Shown here: piece by piece, positions 34,839 to 46,752 of the stretch
Position numbering within the stretch: the first letter of the stretch is position 1
Layout: every line of letters starts with the position of its first letter
Source: Rhynchosporium graminicola
Taxonomy: Eukaryota > Ascomycota > Leotiomycetes > Helotiales > Ploettnerulaceae
NCBI GenBank assembly: GCA_900074885.1
Contig: FJUW01000001.1
Location: 496,001-560,000, forward strand
Length of the DNA: 64,000 bases
Direction of reading: 5' to 3'
Translations under genes and position numbers: made by a program
Notes under the pieces: model-generated
What the model saw: only the letters and a program-made list of their open reading frames with translations
What the model was told of the DNA's origin: nothing
The model's database searches: none

Positions 34839-35695
34839 TTTGTTGTTTTCGAAGATATAGCCGGCCGCCTTGTTGATTCATCTACCAATCCAGCCGACTG
34901 TCGCAGCGCATAGTTCGCGAAATCCCCAAAGGGACAGCTTTGCGTGCCCTAGGTCGTTGGAAGGCGCACACTCGAAGCTGCGGAGATTGATAAGGTGTTG
35001 TTTACGATGCTCTGTAAAGAAACGTGTGCGTAGGTTGCTCGAAAGGTGAGGTTGGTAATTACTCTGCGAGTCGAGGCGAGGCTCGCGTTGCGATGATAAA
35101 ATTCGCGTCGTCGATGCGCTGCCTGGGTAATTTTGCTCCGCAGGTGATTAACCTTGCTCGAATTGAAATTCACAAAAAGGTTCAATTTCTGGAATCACAA
35201 ACGCGACATTGACCGGCCACAACAGTATTGTGCTGTACTATATTACACTCTCTCGAACAACGAAATTGGGGAACTTGAGGGCGGGCTGCTGGGATAGCTC
35301 CTAAACAATATTAGCGTCAAGCTTGGACCATTCTGTGTTATTTTATCCGGTAGCCTAGCTAGCCTAGGTACCTAGCTAGAAGCAGAAGCATTTCAGCCAA
35401 CCTCAGGCTCAGGTTTCTACTGAAATATGCCACCACCTCAAATGAAAGCTTGAAAAGCAAGAGGATTTAGTGAGACTGTCATAGGAGGTCAGTTAGTCTT
35501 TCATCAATCTGTTTTAACTTCCGTAAACCATTAGCTCTATTCATCGACTATTTGAGCCTCAGATCTGTCTCAAAGCTCGACACTGATTGGGTCACTTACT
35601 CCTATCATTACGTGCTTGATGAACGCGCTCTTTCTTGATAATGTAGACTAAGATCTCACACAGATTTTGTCGCTGATTTAGGAATACGTTGTCAA
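34839..35695. promoter_or_regulatory. Divergent intergenic region, JmjC gene / coq2
   Basis: 857 bp between two divergent start codons. Contains a CTAG-rich patch (about 35350-35382: repeated CCTAG/CTAGC words). No coding region supported. A longer N-terminus for Coq2 is not needed. Confidence 0.5.
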
Positions 35696-36982
35696 ATGAG
35701 TTTCATGCATTCTTCATCGAGGAACGTGATTTTCCATTTGCCTAGTGGATGCAGGAGTTCGGTGATCCGGACAGCTTTGGGATGCAAAAGACAGCATATC
35801 AGCCTTGCATCATCTTGTTTGAAAACGCTTCCAACTTCATATCATACATGGACTCCCCGGACCAAGTTTGCGCTACAAAGACGACATCTACAACAATCAC
35901 ATAACAGACCCCTGATTGCTGCAGCCCAGAACCCAACTTCGCTTCCTCCAAAATCAGAGCCTCAACCACGGCCAGCTTATGTATCTCCAACAACTGGCCT
36001 CCTTTCGATACTACCTTCATCATGGGTTCCCTACGCTGAGCTGATCCGGCTTGATAAGCCAACGGGAACGTATTATCTCTTCTTCCCTTGCTTATTCTCG
36101 ACCCTGCTTGCGGCTCCTTTAGCAATACCTATAGCATCCCCTCTATCAGTTCTCGGCACCTCTCTTCTCTTCTTCAGTGGTGCTCTCATCATGCGCGGAG
36201 CAGGCTGCACTATCAACGACCTCTGGGACCGCAACCTTGATCCACACGTGCGACGAACACGACTTCGGCCGATCGCACGAGGAGCAGTAACCCCGTTCAA
36301 GGCGTTGGCTTTCACTGGCGTTCAGCTCTTCACGGGATTGGGAATACTACTTCAATTCCCGGCCCAATGTCTGTTCTACGGAATACCCAGTCTGCTTCTG
36401 GTTGCTTCTTACCCGCTCGCCAAGCGAGTCACACACTACCCACAACTCGTTCTGGGGTTCACGTTCTCCTGGGGCGCAATTATGGGATTCCCGGCTCTTG
36501 GAGTGGATCTTTTGCAGAATAGTGCTGCGCTGACCGCTGCCGGCTTTCTCTATGCTTCTAGTATCTCCTGGACCGTATTGTATGACATGATCTATGCACA
36601 TATGGACATCAGAGATGATGCAAAAGCTGGAATCAAGAGTATAGCTCTAAGGCACGACGCGCAGACAAAACAAATCCTCAGTGGCCTGGCCGTAGCTCAG
36701 GTCGGATTATTAGCAGCGGCTGGCGTAGCTGCTGGAGCAGGTCCGTTGTTTGTCGTTGGCAGCTGCGGAGGAGCTGCCGTCACTCTTGCCGTGATGATCA
36801 GGAAGGTCAACCTGAAAAGTGTCAAGGACTGCTGGTGGTGGTTTGTTAATGGATGTTGGCTGGCTGGAGGTGTGATTTCTGTTGGCCTGGGAGCAGACTA
36901 CCTCGTTCGGTATTCGCAGAGTCCTGACGTGGGAGCAAAATTATCTGGGGACGATGATGGACAGACGGCACTTGTTAGTTGA
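35696..36982 (+). CDS. coq2: 4-hydroxybenzoate polyprenyltransferase, mitochondrial (Coq2)
   Basis: Inner-membrane enzyme that attaches the polyprenyl tail to 4-hydroxybenzoate in ubiquinone synthesis. Single exon, 428 residues. The first about 95 residues are Arg/Ser-rich and lack helices typical of the core, as expected for a presequence plus linker. The UbiA core has the first aspartate motif in CTINDLWDRNLD (NDLWD at 174-178), RPIARGAVTP, several hydrophobic spans, and the second motif YAHMDIRDD (DIRDD at 304-308), both needed to bind Mg-diphosphate. Family length in fungi is usually 350-430, so this is normal. A second ATG three codons on is possible. A short Ser/Asp-rich tail ends the protein. 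No introns, no damage. Confidence 0.95.
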   Translation: MSFMHSSSRNVIFHLPSGCRSSVIRTALGCKRQHISLASSCLKTLPTSYHTWTPRTKFALQRRHLQQSHNRPLIAAAQNPTSLPPKSEPQPRPAYVSPTTGLLSILPSSWVPYAELIRLDKPTGTYYLFFPCLFSTLLAAPLAIPIASPLSVLGTSLLFFSGALIMRGAGCTINDLWDRNLDPHVRRTRLRPIARGAVTPFKALAFTGVQLFTGLGILLQFPAQCLFYGIPSLLLVASYPLAKRVTHYPQLVLGFTFSWGAIMGFPALGVDLLQNSAALTAAGFLYASSISWTVLYDMIYAHMDIRDDAKAGIKSIALRHDAQTKQILSGLAVAQVGLLAAAGVAAGAGPLFVVGSCGGAAVTLAVMIRKVNLKSVKDCWWWFVNGCWLAGGVISVGLGADYLVRYSQSPDVGAKLSGDDDGQTALVS

Positions 36983-37699
36983 TCATGTTGGAAGTTCTAA
37001 TAGTCATGTAGAGTAGAAGGCCAGGGCTTGTTCGTGCACATACTTAATGGTAATCTCAACATGGCGGCTCGGCATCATCAGTCTTCTATATTTTAGAATA
37101 ACCATAGAGACAATCGCGCATTTGAGTGGAATGAACATCACTTCAATGAAGATTAACACCTCGTTATCCTCGGAGCTGAGGTATCCTTGCCGCATCGAGG
37201 GTGCCTAAATTTATGACCAGTGAAAACAAGCGAAGTCTTGCGTAGCTGATTCTGTATTCCGGTTATCAACAACGTGAAGTCCATTCACAATTTCTTGACA
37301 TGAAAGATCCCCTCAAGTAAACGGTCTTTAATACCTCCATCAATTCAAACATCTTCTTACCAACTTCTAGAATCTCTTTTGTGACTTGAGATTGCCCTCT
37401 GAAATAAAGTCCTATGATGTTTTCGTGACGTTGGTTCGGTCTCTAGGTATCAAGTCCCGGGTACTTTTGGAATTTTCAATACTACTCAAGATAGATTCCT
37501 TTGATAATTTTATGAACACGAATCGAGCTCAACCTTCACCAAAAATGTTTTTGTCCTACTTCATCAAGTCGCATGTATCAATATTTGCGGGTCCGAACAT
37601 ACAGAATAATACTCGGTAAATTTTTACCCCGGCGAGTCGCTTGGCAGCCTCATCTCTTCAGCAAAGTAAGCGTTGGTCTTAGGTACGTAAACATATCTT
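36983..37699. other. Intergenic, no gene seen
   Basis: AT-rich; no coding region supported apart from possible decayed upstream part of the transporter relic that follows. Confidence 0.45.
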
Positions 37700-39713
37700 T
37701 CTCTCCATTTTGGTATATATCAACGTCAAACAATCTCTCATCTGCTCAAAAGCTCTCGCAGCTGCGTGTGGAATAATGCTCTGGATTCTTGCTGCGCTTC
37801 ATGTATGTAGGTGCGACTATGTTGAAAACATGGCAGGTATTTTTATCGTTTTGAACCAAGCACTGCTTGCCGGTATAATTACTTTCCCCTCCTCGAGGCG
37901 CCGTCAAAACATGATTTTCTCTGTGGTAACTTGGTGGAAGAAAGACACTGCGCTCAACACTTACGTCTTTGGTCTCTTTCTCATCGGACTTCCGTCCACG
38001 CTTTTCGGAACATATGTTATGTACCAGCTCCAAGTAATTGGGTACCTGATTGGTGCCGACTCAAATAGCCTGCCATGTGTGACCTACTGCTTGGTATCGT
38101 TTGGTAGCCAGAAGCTAGACCTGAATTCGATTCTCTTATATTTGAATGGTTTGGCTTCGCTCTTGGTGGCTTATGCGCGGTGTTCATTGCTGCCTATGCA
38201 GATTTCTGGGATAAGTTACAACACTCCGATGGATCAAAGCGAAGTTTCAACACATGTTTCCAGAGAAGAAAGGCACTTTGGTAGCTCTATTCATCGTCCT
38301 TAACGGAATCGTCTGCATTCCGGTCTATTGGCTGCGAGATACATCCCTGGCCGCTTTCCATGCCCTGAGTACATTATATGTGGTATTCGCGGTGATTGCC
38401 TACATTATCATCGTTTATTCAGTATTTTCATTCCACACTGCATGCTTACAGCTGTAGAGAGAGAAGGCATTGCGACACCACTTTCACAGCAGACTCTCAT
38501 CCAAGACACCAAGAATCTGGCGGATATTAAGCCGCGAGAAGATGGAGCCAGCACTACCAAAGCATCGATATCCCGCAAATACGGATTCAAGATGTCGATT
38601 TTCGGCAAATTTGGCACCGCAATGGGAGGGATCATCGCCCTTCTAGTCGTTATCATACTCTACAAAACAATCCCGGGCACAGACGGACAATCAGCTGGTC
38701 TTCTAGTCACCATGATTGTCGGATTTCTGACGATAATCGGCGCCATAGGTGCATATCTTGGTCTGCCAGCCGTTCCAGCGAGGCCGAAAGACAATTGGAA
38801 AGCATGGTGGGCGGAACTCTTCACTCCCTTGAAAGGTATGGGCAAGAGAAAGAACATGGCTGCTCTGCTGCTCTCGTATACTAGTTATGTGGATACGCTC
38901 TTTGTGTTAAGCTCCGTTACGGGACAGTTGTATTTTGTGGAGATTCTACCGGAAACACTAGAATTTACGCTATATACGATGGCTACTACGATTTCGGGGC
39001 TATCACTACTTTGGCGTTCTATTCATTGCAAGTTTGGAGACCACCTTTCAAGATTGAGCACTGTAAGTTCTTGGTGACTTCTGGGTTTGTCATAGAGATC
39101 TCTGGCTGTAAAACTTGCTGATATCTTCGTACAGGGCTGGTTATAGGTTATTCTCTAGTTCTAGTCATCCCAATCTGGGGATGTATTGACTTCGCGGACG
39201 ATATTAATTTCGGCTTTAAGGTCAGTAAAAACCGACCCTTAGAGGTTCACAGCCAAGATGACGTCTCCTCAAGCTGACACCGTCATCCCTTCTAGAATCG
39301 TGGGGAATTCTACGTTCAAAATCTACTTTTCCAAGTTTCCGACTCGATCGTCAGTTCCGTATTCCGTGTCCTCTTTTCCGAGATGGTTGCCAAGGGAAGC
39401 GAAGTTGAGTGGTGTGGCTTGCAGGTCATTCTATCGTGTGCAACGGTACGGGTAGTGTCCTATACCATTGACATCTTACCGACATACAATGATGCTGATG
39501 GAACCTTAAAAGGCATGGGTAAGTTATGTTGCAAACGCACCACTGCAGAATGCTACTCACGAGCTACGCTTCCCTCTGGTACTGTGTCTGATCATGTTGG
39601 TTGTGCCGGTGGTGCTGGAGATTTGTAGGTCCAATATGAGTGTCTTTGCAAAGGACAAGCAGCGTTGGAAGGACTATGACGAGGGCGTTGCATCTTCTTC
39701 GGATTCTGCCTGA
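37700..39713 (+). pseudogene. MFS transporter (Atg22-like group), multiply frameshifted
   Basis: Relic of a membrane transporter of roughly 500-600 residues. Protein-like segments run in family-like order but change frame: FGSQKLDLNSILLYLNG (about 38100-38150); ALGGLCAVFIAAYADFWD (about 38160-38215); KGTLVALFIVLNGIVCIPVY and FHALSTLYVVFAVIAYIII (about 38270-38420); VFIPHCMLTAVERE to LLVTMIVGFLTIIGAIGAYL and SSVTGQLYFVEILPETLEFT (about 38430-38990); then AITTLAFYSLQVWRPPFKIE (about 39000-39060). After two canonical introns (from about 39063 and 39221) come IPIWGCIDFADDINFGF, VSSVFRVLFSEMVAKG, and finally FPLVLCLIMLVVPVVLE ending at 39713. At least four small indels are needed to join them, and the last acceptor is out of frame too. 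There are almost no nonsense codons, so decay looks recent. The 5' end is not defined. Clustered sequencing indels are an alternative, but neighbouring genes are clean. Confidence 0.7.
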
Positions 39714-41095
39714 AGACTCGAGTGTTGAAATATCGTCAATGCCTTCTATACCGCTCCCGGCTCCGAGACTTCTATGTATTGTTAAAAGCCGGCTGTTAAC
39801 CAATGTCACGAAAATGTTACAGGGCATGTGACAGCAGAGGAACGATTCAATTGATTTGCAAAGTCAGGAAATTATAACATGACGTGCGAGCCAGATAGTG
39901 CAAAGGTATCTATCAGACGTCGTTTTCGAGCATAGCCTGAGAAGGCGATGTCTCCTTTTCAAGTTGTGATTGATCCCAAAACTTTAGCCACATGTTTATC
40001 TCATTAAGGCTCATCATGATATTCGATTTGCCCACGTTCGAATCATCTCTACCGCAAGCAAGGAAATACTACTTCGCTGCCAGCGCCGCCAGCATCAAGA
40101 TGAGATTCGTGACTGTTTTTTAGTGTATTACCAATCAAGGTGTTCACGAGCCTGGGCCGTCTTCAAAAGGCAAGGAAGGACACAACTAGAGCCTAGCTAG
40201 TGCTTAGCCAACCAAACTTCAGCGAGCATACATGGATGGGTAGGTACATCAGCTTCTGGTCCGATTCTGTTATCAAGGGAGACAGAGCATTTCAAATCAG
40301 CAACTTAAAAACACATGATTGCTTATACGATAATATCGAGTCGCACGATTCTCAGAACCTATGTAGATCGATCGACAGGTGTGACTTTGAAGTGACGACT
40401 CAATTTCAAAGTCGCGCAAAGAACTGCACGATATTGTCCGAACTGAGAGTCAGAGTCATATATTTGTTTGACGCCTTTGCCAGGCGAATAAGCCAATTTT
40501 CAATCCACTTCGCCGGTGATGAATATACCCAGTCTCGATACCAAGCTCCTCTCTCACCTCTTCAGCTCAGGTACCGGCAAACAAGATTCTCTCCTCCGGC
40601 ACTCAGTGTAGAAGCGACCAGCAGTGCAGTGCACAAGCAGAAAGACGCCTCAACTCATAGCGGTAGGCAGTCAGCCTATGAAATGATCAAAACACGTCAT
40701 GCGACCAGTGGTACTGCATCATCAAAGCCAATTTCCAAGGATATAATAAATTGGACGCTTGAGACTGTTCCAGAACAGTGCCATTGATTTGAGTAGATTT
40801 CAAGTCTCCCCAAATATGACCGACCGATCGTAAGCGGTAGATAATAGTTCCTTTTCCTTTCCGGGATTACCGACAATTCAGTCCATTTGTTGTTTTTGCT
40901 CCCTGAGCCGAGGTGAGCCAAATCCATCTCGGGCGAAGCGATTGGGGACCTCCTGGTAGATTCGCCAAATCCGAGTTTCAAAGTCATCAAAAACTTGGGT
41001 GAGTTTAAAAATAGACAATTTCCTCGAGCAACATACATCCCAAGACAATTTCATGCCTTTAAAATCGACTTGCCTTGCGACGTTGAAATATAGGT

Positions 41096-41158
41096 ATCTA
41101 CCTACCTACCTACCTACCTACCTACCTAAGGTCCTACCTAAGGTCCTACCTAAGGTAC
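41096..41158. repeat. CTAC microsatellite followed by 13-bp tandem repeat
   Basis: Seven copies of the tetranucleotide CTAC (CTACCTAC...) run directly into copies of CTAAGGTCCTAC(C). The second unit contains the same CTACC word, so the larger repeat probably grew from the smaller one. Confidence 0.9.
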
Positions 41159-41783
41159 CTGGCTATTTCGCGTTCGCTGAAGACGACCTCGCCCGGCCGG
41201 CCTCGAGCCGCCTACGTCACGATCTTCTCCTCTAGATTCCCGTGGAGCTGGGACCATTCCTGCGTGTTTCTTTCTTGTCTCAGAAACATGTGTGAAGGAA
41301 GGATCGAACATGCTTGCCATAATCTGAGCAACACCCGAACCTTAAATCATCATTGTTTGCATTGTGTTTTGTTTCAGCAGTACTGGGTGTTGCTCAGCCG
41401 GCGGCGTCTTGAGGATAAATCATCGAGGGACCCGGAGACACCCCAGTTGATATGACATGACAACAATCCATAGGTAGTCAGTCTACTGTAGGGAGTTACG
41501 TACCTACAGAAAGAATACCTAGCTAGCTCGAAGAACCCACAGCGAACTCTGCTATTGCGAAGCATTGAATAGGAACTGGAAGTGCGGTGAGTGCTGCATC
41601 CGAGAAACAAAGACAATTTGCCTGTGATCCCAAGCTGTGCGCATCATGGATCATGGAATGCAATTCGACTAGGCAGGGTATTATAAGGTAAACGGTTAGT
41701 GACTACAGCCGAGAGCTAAGTTCAAGGTTGCTAACGGACTCGGATTAAGCGGATGAAGTCATAGCCCCAAGAGCGCATTGCAC

Positions 41784-41861
41784 CAGCACCAGCACCAGCA
41801 CCAGCGCCAGTACTCGAGTAAGGTAAGGTAAGGGAAGGGAAGGTAAGGTAGGTAAGGAAGG
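41784..41861. repeat. ACCAGC triplet-type repeat and AAGGT/AAGGG repeats
   Basis: CACCAG units (about five, last one altered to CGCCAG) at 41784-41813, then a purine-rich run of GGTAA/GGGAA words (about 41818-41861), shortly upstream of the Nce102-like gene start. Confidence 0.85.
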
Positions 41862-42008
41862 CGTCTCATAAAGCCAAACGATATCTCCTTCCTCTCCTTG
41901 CTCTCGCCCTTCGCATCTCGATCTTCAATCATCAACGCTCTTCGCCTACACTGTAGGTAGCTATACAATCGCATCCAATTCTCCCCCGACACGAATAAAC
42001 ACTCCACC

Positions 42009-42571
42009 ATGGCAAACATTTCGCAACTCGCTCTCCGAAGCGTTCAGTTCGTCTTCACCATCCTCACTCTGTCGTTGGTCGGAAATGTTATCGATGAGGC
42101 ATTCGCAGGAAATTCGAGCAAAATCAACTACGCAATGTTCGTTTCGGTTATTGATATGGCCGTAATCATTTGGGGATTTCTGGCTTGTTTCAAGGAGGGA
42201 TTTGCGCTCGGAATCATTCTACCCATCGTTGACATAATCGCCACGGTACTCACTGTCATCTGTGGTATCGTCTTGGCTGCTGGCCTCCGCGTCCACAGCT
42301 GCGGTAATCAGGTATGTTGTGGTCTGTGAATTACGTATGATCCTGTGAGGCTAATGTCTGGTAGTCTTACCTCCGCCACAACGCCTTGACCAACGGGTCT
42401 AACAACCCCGGGAAGAGATGTCATGAGCTTCAAGCGAGCACCGCATTCTACTGGTTTGCATTTGCTGCTTTCGCTGCTTCAGCCGCTCTCGGATTCATGA
42501 ACCGTGGAGGCTCAACTGGACTCGGCCGTGGTGGTATTCGTAAAGGTGGGCCAACCATGACCCAGGTTTAA
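42009..42571 (+). CDS. nce102: MARVEL-domain membrane protein, Nce102/Fhn1-like
   Basis: Tetraspan plasma-membrane protein; the yeast relative organises eisosomes (MCC domains) and senses sphingolipids. Two exons: 42009-42311 and 42365-42571; 169 residues (family about 170). Four hydrophobic spans: QFVFTILTLSLVGNVI; a span after INYAMFVSVIDMAVIIWGFL; GIILPIVDIIATVLTVICGIV; and AFYWFAFAAFAASAALGFM. The conserved loop HSCGNQSYLRHN (across the intron) and RCHELQASTAF match the family Cys-containing extracellular loop. The C-terminus is cytosolic, with Gly/Arg-rich residues ending GPTMTQV; the yeast protein ends similarly (PTISQV). The ATG is preceded by a CT-rich leader. Complete. Confidence 0.9.
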
Positions 42572-43462
42572 GCAGCAAAATGGTGAGCAGTCCTGTGCAT
42601 CTGCGATTCGACTGCCCCCTCAGCTCTACCTTGACCTGCCACTACCTCTCAGCTTTTGAACGTCGGCTAATAGTCTGAATAGGAGGCCTGTGAGCACGAA
42701 GCAGAGTTCTCGAAGATAGATGGGCTGTGCAGGCCCACGGCTGCATTAACGAACTGTGGCAAGTATACACACAATGGGTTGGACTCTTGTTGGATGGGAT
42801 GGATATACCTGGAGGAGGAGGCAGTGGCGTTACTGTATAATGATTTACTGTATAATGATTTTGCTGGGACAGCAAGCACTACGCAATGCATATGATTTGC
42901 TTGACAATACCTAATAATGTATATATAGGGGATGTAGAGGATAAAGTGTTGTATGAATTCAAAAATACAATCAATGATATCAACAACCTCGTTTCCAAGC
43001 ATCGTGTATCGACATTGCATGGACAATTGATGTTGTTACACTCAACCCTGTGAAAACCCACCCAAGGGTTAAACACAGACGCTTCATGTGCACCCAGCTA
43101 ACCGCCAAATGCCTCAGACATAGGTCTGAGCTCGCCCCTATACAAAGTACTCCTATTGGAACTGAATGCCTCTTATCCTTTGATGTGGTAATGGATATCA
43201 GCCCAACCGATATCAGAGTGTGATCAGGCACGGCTCAGGTTGCCTTGCGCAAACCAAGTTCTCAGCTACCGAGACACCACGTTGACTGTTTTGCTGTCCA
43301 AGAGTTGCATCATTGTCTTATGTATTTATGCAGAGAGCTTCTTCTACACACATATTGCCCATACACCTTAACGCCGTACCAATGCCTCATCTGATCATTT
43401 CTCCTTTTATTCTGATGATCGTCCTCTAGACACTTCCATCGTGTCGCCTCCCTTCCAATCCA
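42572..43462. other. Intergenic between convergent genes
   Basis: 3' flanks of the Nce102-like and Mim2-like genes. No coding region supported. Confidence 0.55.
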
Positions 43463-43859
43463 TCAAATCGAAGCAGCTGCTTCCACTGCTCCAGCAGCCT
43501 TGAACGCCCCAGAGTTGGTGATTCGGACTTCTACCGGGTACATCCACGTCATGTACTTTGCCCAACCTGAAAGTAAACGTTAGTATTGATTGATGACCAT
43601 ATGACTTCAATCGAAAATACCCACTCCAATATGCAAACTTCCTCCCAAAATATTTCCCGGCATAGGGTACAATCACCATTGTCAGGATGAGCTCCAGCTG
43701 TTGTAGACTAGCCTCCCATTCCCTTTGCGCATCGGACTCTCCCGCTTCTGAATCCAAGTCGCTGCTGTCTATCGATGAAGGAAGAGAGTCGACCTCATCT
43801 TGGTCGTTCGAGGATTCTGGAGCGGCATCTTGCAAGATATAGGAATCGGATGTAGACAT
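43463..43859 (-). CDS. Small mitochondrial outer-membrane protein, Mim2-like
   Basis: Two exons: 43859-43625 and 43566-43463; 112 residues. The N-terminal half is acidic, Ser/Asp-rich and disordered. The C-terminal half carries QREWEASLQQLELILTMVIV then PYAGKYFGRKFAYWSWAKYM and TWMYPVEVRITNSGAFKAAG. A single hydrophobic helix with a conserved GRK-x-AYW block fits what I recall of fungal Mim2, the partner of Mim1 in inserting alpha-helical outer-membrane proteins. That assignment is by memory and should be treated as probable. The donor is GTGGGT at 43624, which alone keeps the frame with the acceptor at 43567. The frame is open upstream to 44027, but ATG 43859 (MSTSDSYIL) gives the expected short protein. 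Divergent from the eIF2-beta gene. Confidence 0.7.
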
Positions 43860-44238
43860 CTTATGACTGAGTTTGCAGAATTTAAGTTGGAGAAGCACGG
43901 AAGCGCTACCGCCTGCAGCGTCGATACATTGAGTGACTGAAGATCTGATGGATTCGCGGATGAAGTGGTTGGCAAACACGTTCTTGAATGTTGACATCAA
44001 CCTAACTTGGGCATATGGAAGACCCACTCGAAGCTCTTAGTTCGGACCCGGGGTTGGATTCATCACGTGCGTCGGAAACATGATGTGACTCAAAGGGAGC
44101 ATTTTGAGTGCGGAAATCAAATAATCCAATTTTCAGCACTTATCAGCAAACACCAGGGCCAATTCTACAATCGCAACCACCAACTTCGAAATTCGACTAC
44201 ATATCCTGGTATCAGAGAAGCTCCTGCAAACCGCAATC
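43860..44238. promoter_or_regulatory. Divergent promoter region, Mim2-like gene / eIF2-beta gene
   Basis: 379 bp between two divergent start codons; both genes must be driven from here. Contains a TCACGTG word (44062-44068, E-box type CACGTG), a site class often bound by bHLH factors; functional use is inference. Confidence 0.5.
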
Positions 44239-45406
44239 ATGGCGGATACCGTAAGTTTCCAGGTTGCTTGTCCCTCCCACACCCCACCTGATTTTATCCA
44301 TTACACAACAAATTTGTAACACCACGTCACAGGAAGCCCCAATCCAAGAACGAAAGGCTCGCAAATCGGTAGCATTCAGCGAAGGAACAACCATTGTCGA
44401 CGAGAACGGTGCAGTTACAATGGCAGACGGACACGATGATTCAAAGGACACGGCGCAGTCGCACTCACCAAGTACGCCGCCTCTGTCGCAGGCTCTTGGG
44501 GCATTTGCTGACCCTGATCAAGGTGTTGATGATGGCGCGAACGAGCCTACAAACGATGACGATGTCGCCAACATGCTGAAGGGGATGAAGAAGAAGAAGA
44601 GTAAGAAGCCCAAGGCCGATGATGCTGAGGCCGAGGGAGAGGGAGAAGGTGGCGAGGCCGCGGCCGAGGACGGCGGACTGGATCTCTCTTCGATGAAAAA
44701 GAAGAAGAAAAGCAAGAAGCCCAAGGAGACTGAAGACGATTTTGCCGCCAAGATCGCTGCGCTTACCATCGAAGGCGAAGAAGAAGGCGAGGCTCCAGCT
44801 GCTGCTGCAGAGAAGAGGGTTGTCGATGATGGTGATATGGAGAAGGGAACCGGAATCTGGCAACACGACTCGGAAGTTAAGATCGCATACGAACAGCTCC
44901 TTTCCCGATTCTTTACTCTACTTGCCCAGAAGAACCCAGATCACGCGTCCAGCGGCTCCAGAAGTTACAAAATCCCACCTCCTCAGTGCTTGCGTGAAGG
45001 AAACAAGAAGACTATCTTCGCCAACATTGCTGAAATCTGTAAGCGTATGAAGAGAACTGATGAGCACGTCACTTCCTACCTATTCGCTGAGTTGGGTACG
45101 AGTGGTTCCGTTGATGGTAGCAGACGTTTGGTCATCAAGGGTCGCTTCCAGCAGAAGCAGATTGAGAACGTCTTGAGAAGATATATCAGTGAGTGTGCTC
45201 ACTACTAATTTGGGTCGCATACTGACTGTATAATAGTGGAATATGTCACATGCAAAACCTGCAGATCTCCAGATACTGAGCTCAACAAGGGAGAGAACAG
45301 ATTATACTTCATTACCTGCAACTCCTGTGGATCCAGACGAAGTGTTACGGCTATCAAGACCGGTTTCTCTGCCCAGGTCGGCAAGAGACGCAGACAGCAA
45401 GGTTAG
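44239..45406 (+). CDS. sui3: Translation initiation factor eIF2 beta subunit
   Basis: Beta subunit of eIF2, which carries initiator Met-tRNA with GTP to the 40S ribosome. Three exons: 44239-44250 (only MADT), 44333-45188, 45237-45406; 345 residues. The N-terminal half has lysine blocks used to bind eIF5 and eIF2B epsilon: two clear runs ([11 protein letters not shown] and [11 protein letters not shown]). Acidic stretches lie between them. The core domain has [36 protein letters not shown] and [19 protein letters not shown] with [20 protein letters not shown]. The C-terminal zinc ribbon has CKTC and CNSC (four Cys). It ends [12 protein letters not shown]. The tiny first exon is supported by a canonical intron and the family start. 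Yeast has three lysine blocks; only two are obvious here. Confidence 0.96.
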
Positions 45407-46752
45407 ACGATTGGAAGTTTGGCTGCAATGGGTTCATGCATTGGTCTCATTGTTTATGGCTCAATGATTATTAAGGGAGAGCTTGGACGCAGATTTTCGT
45501 ATCTTGGCGTGGTCATAACGGACGCGAGAGCTTCATACAGCGTATCTCTCAAAAGCAATACATAGATGAGCTGTTACAGTATGCAGAATGCAGAATGAAC
45601 GGGCAGATATGAGTGCAGCATAGTCGTACCGCATGCACAAAGGTCTTCTACCGGTCCTCCCAGTGGTCTCAAAGAACGATCTTGGTGATCCCAGAATAAA
45701 CTCGAGATAAGATGTATTTTCAAATAATATCAGGATCGAAAGACTTTGACCGGATCAGTATGAGAATGATTTCGTAAGTTGCTCGGAATAGGTTCCTTCC
45801 TATCTAGGCATGAAAAGGTAGTTCTTTTCTCAAGAGATATCTCGGCAGTAACCTACGAGCTCGATAAAGCATCTCTGGGTCATTCTTGCTCCGTTGAGAT
45901 TGAACCAAAGTATACCTAGTATTGTTCATGGCCGAGACCCTTGGGTAGATAAAGTCCTGGTTTCGCCTCGGTACCTACTTGACACCATGCCTTTGCTTGA
46001 GAAAAGTAGGTTCTACATTTTTGTGGCTTAGACGGGTTAGTGTAACATCGTTGGATCGAACTATCATCTCTTGCTTTCCCAGGTACGAAATAGCCTAGTA
46101 TCGCAATATCTGTGTATCTACCTGCCCTCCCCAAAATTTCACACGAGGCCCAAAGTATGATTCGGCGCGCCAAGACATCATATGCACACGGCAGCTAATG
46201 CCCTGGCTTCTAAGCGCCCTCAAACCCTCGATTCCGTAAACACAACCAGGCAGGCTGGTTCCATTGGACAAAACGCTGTGAGATATTGGCATGGCAAGTG
46301 CGGACCAATTACCGTCTATTGTCACTATAACTCAGGAGCTCGAGAGCTGGAAATAGACTCTGCCCCCACCATGGCAGCTCGACTGGAGGCGCTACGCTGT
46401 GAGGTTTAGGTAGGTGGTTGAGAGCTCTTCTTTGTCCATTTCTTCTCGCATTCTTGATCTTCCAAGTTGACATTGTTTTTGAACTCTTGAATCTTCATAT
46501 AATTTTGGTATCGATATCGACAATCGGAAATCATCTTCTGCACATATTTAGGTCGAGCAACCTGGTGAGTAACAGCTCCTTTTGCGTGCAACCGGAGAGA
46601 GCGGGGTGGTCGCTGCGAGGCTGAGGGATGCAGCTGACGAAGTCCAAGGGAAAGCCAACTAAGAGCAGTTCTTGTGTTCAGTAAAGCTCTGAATAGCTTC
46701 ATCTAGTCGAGAATCTTAATTCCGGCCTGTCAGGAAGCTTGAATACGCAACA
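45407..46752. other. Intergenic, 1.35 kb
   Basis: No coding region supported; contains the eIF2-beta 3' flank and the upstream region of the Aim24 gene. Open frames of 60-100 codons here have no family features. Confidence 0.5.

Larger units (their letters stand above)
39714..42008. other. Intergenic, 2.3 kb, with microsatellites near the Nce102-like gene
   Basis: No coding region supported. A 195-codon plus-strand frame at 40200 lacks any recognisable feature. The right part has several short tandem repeats (listed separately) and a pyrimidine-rich leader before the ATG at 42009. Confidence 0.5.

Noticed and set aside
40200..40787. 195-codon plus-strand frame in the intergenic region
   Set aside because: No motif or compositional sign of coding; kept as intergenic.
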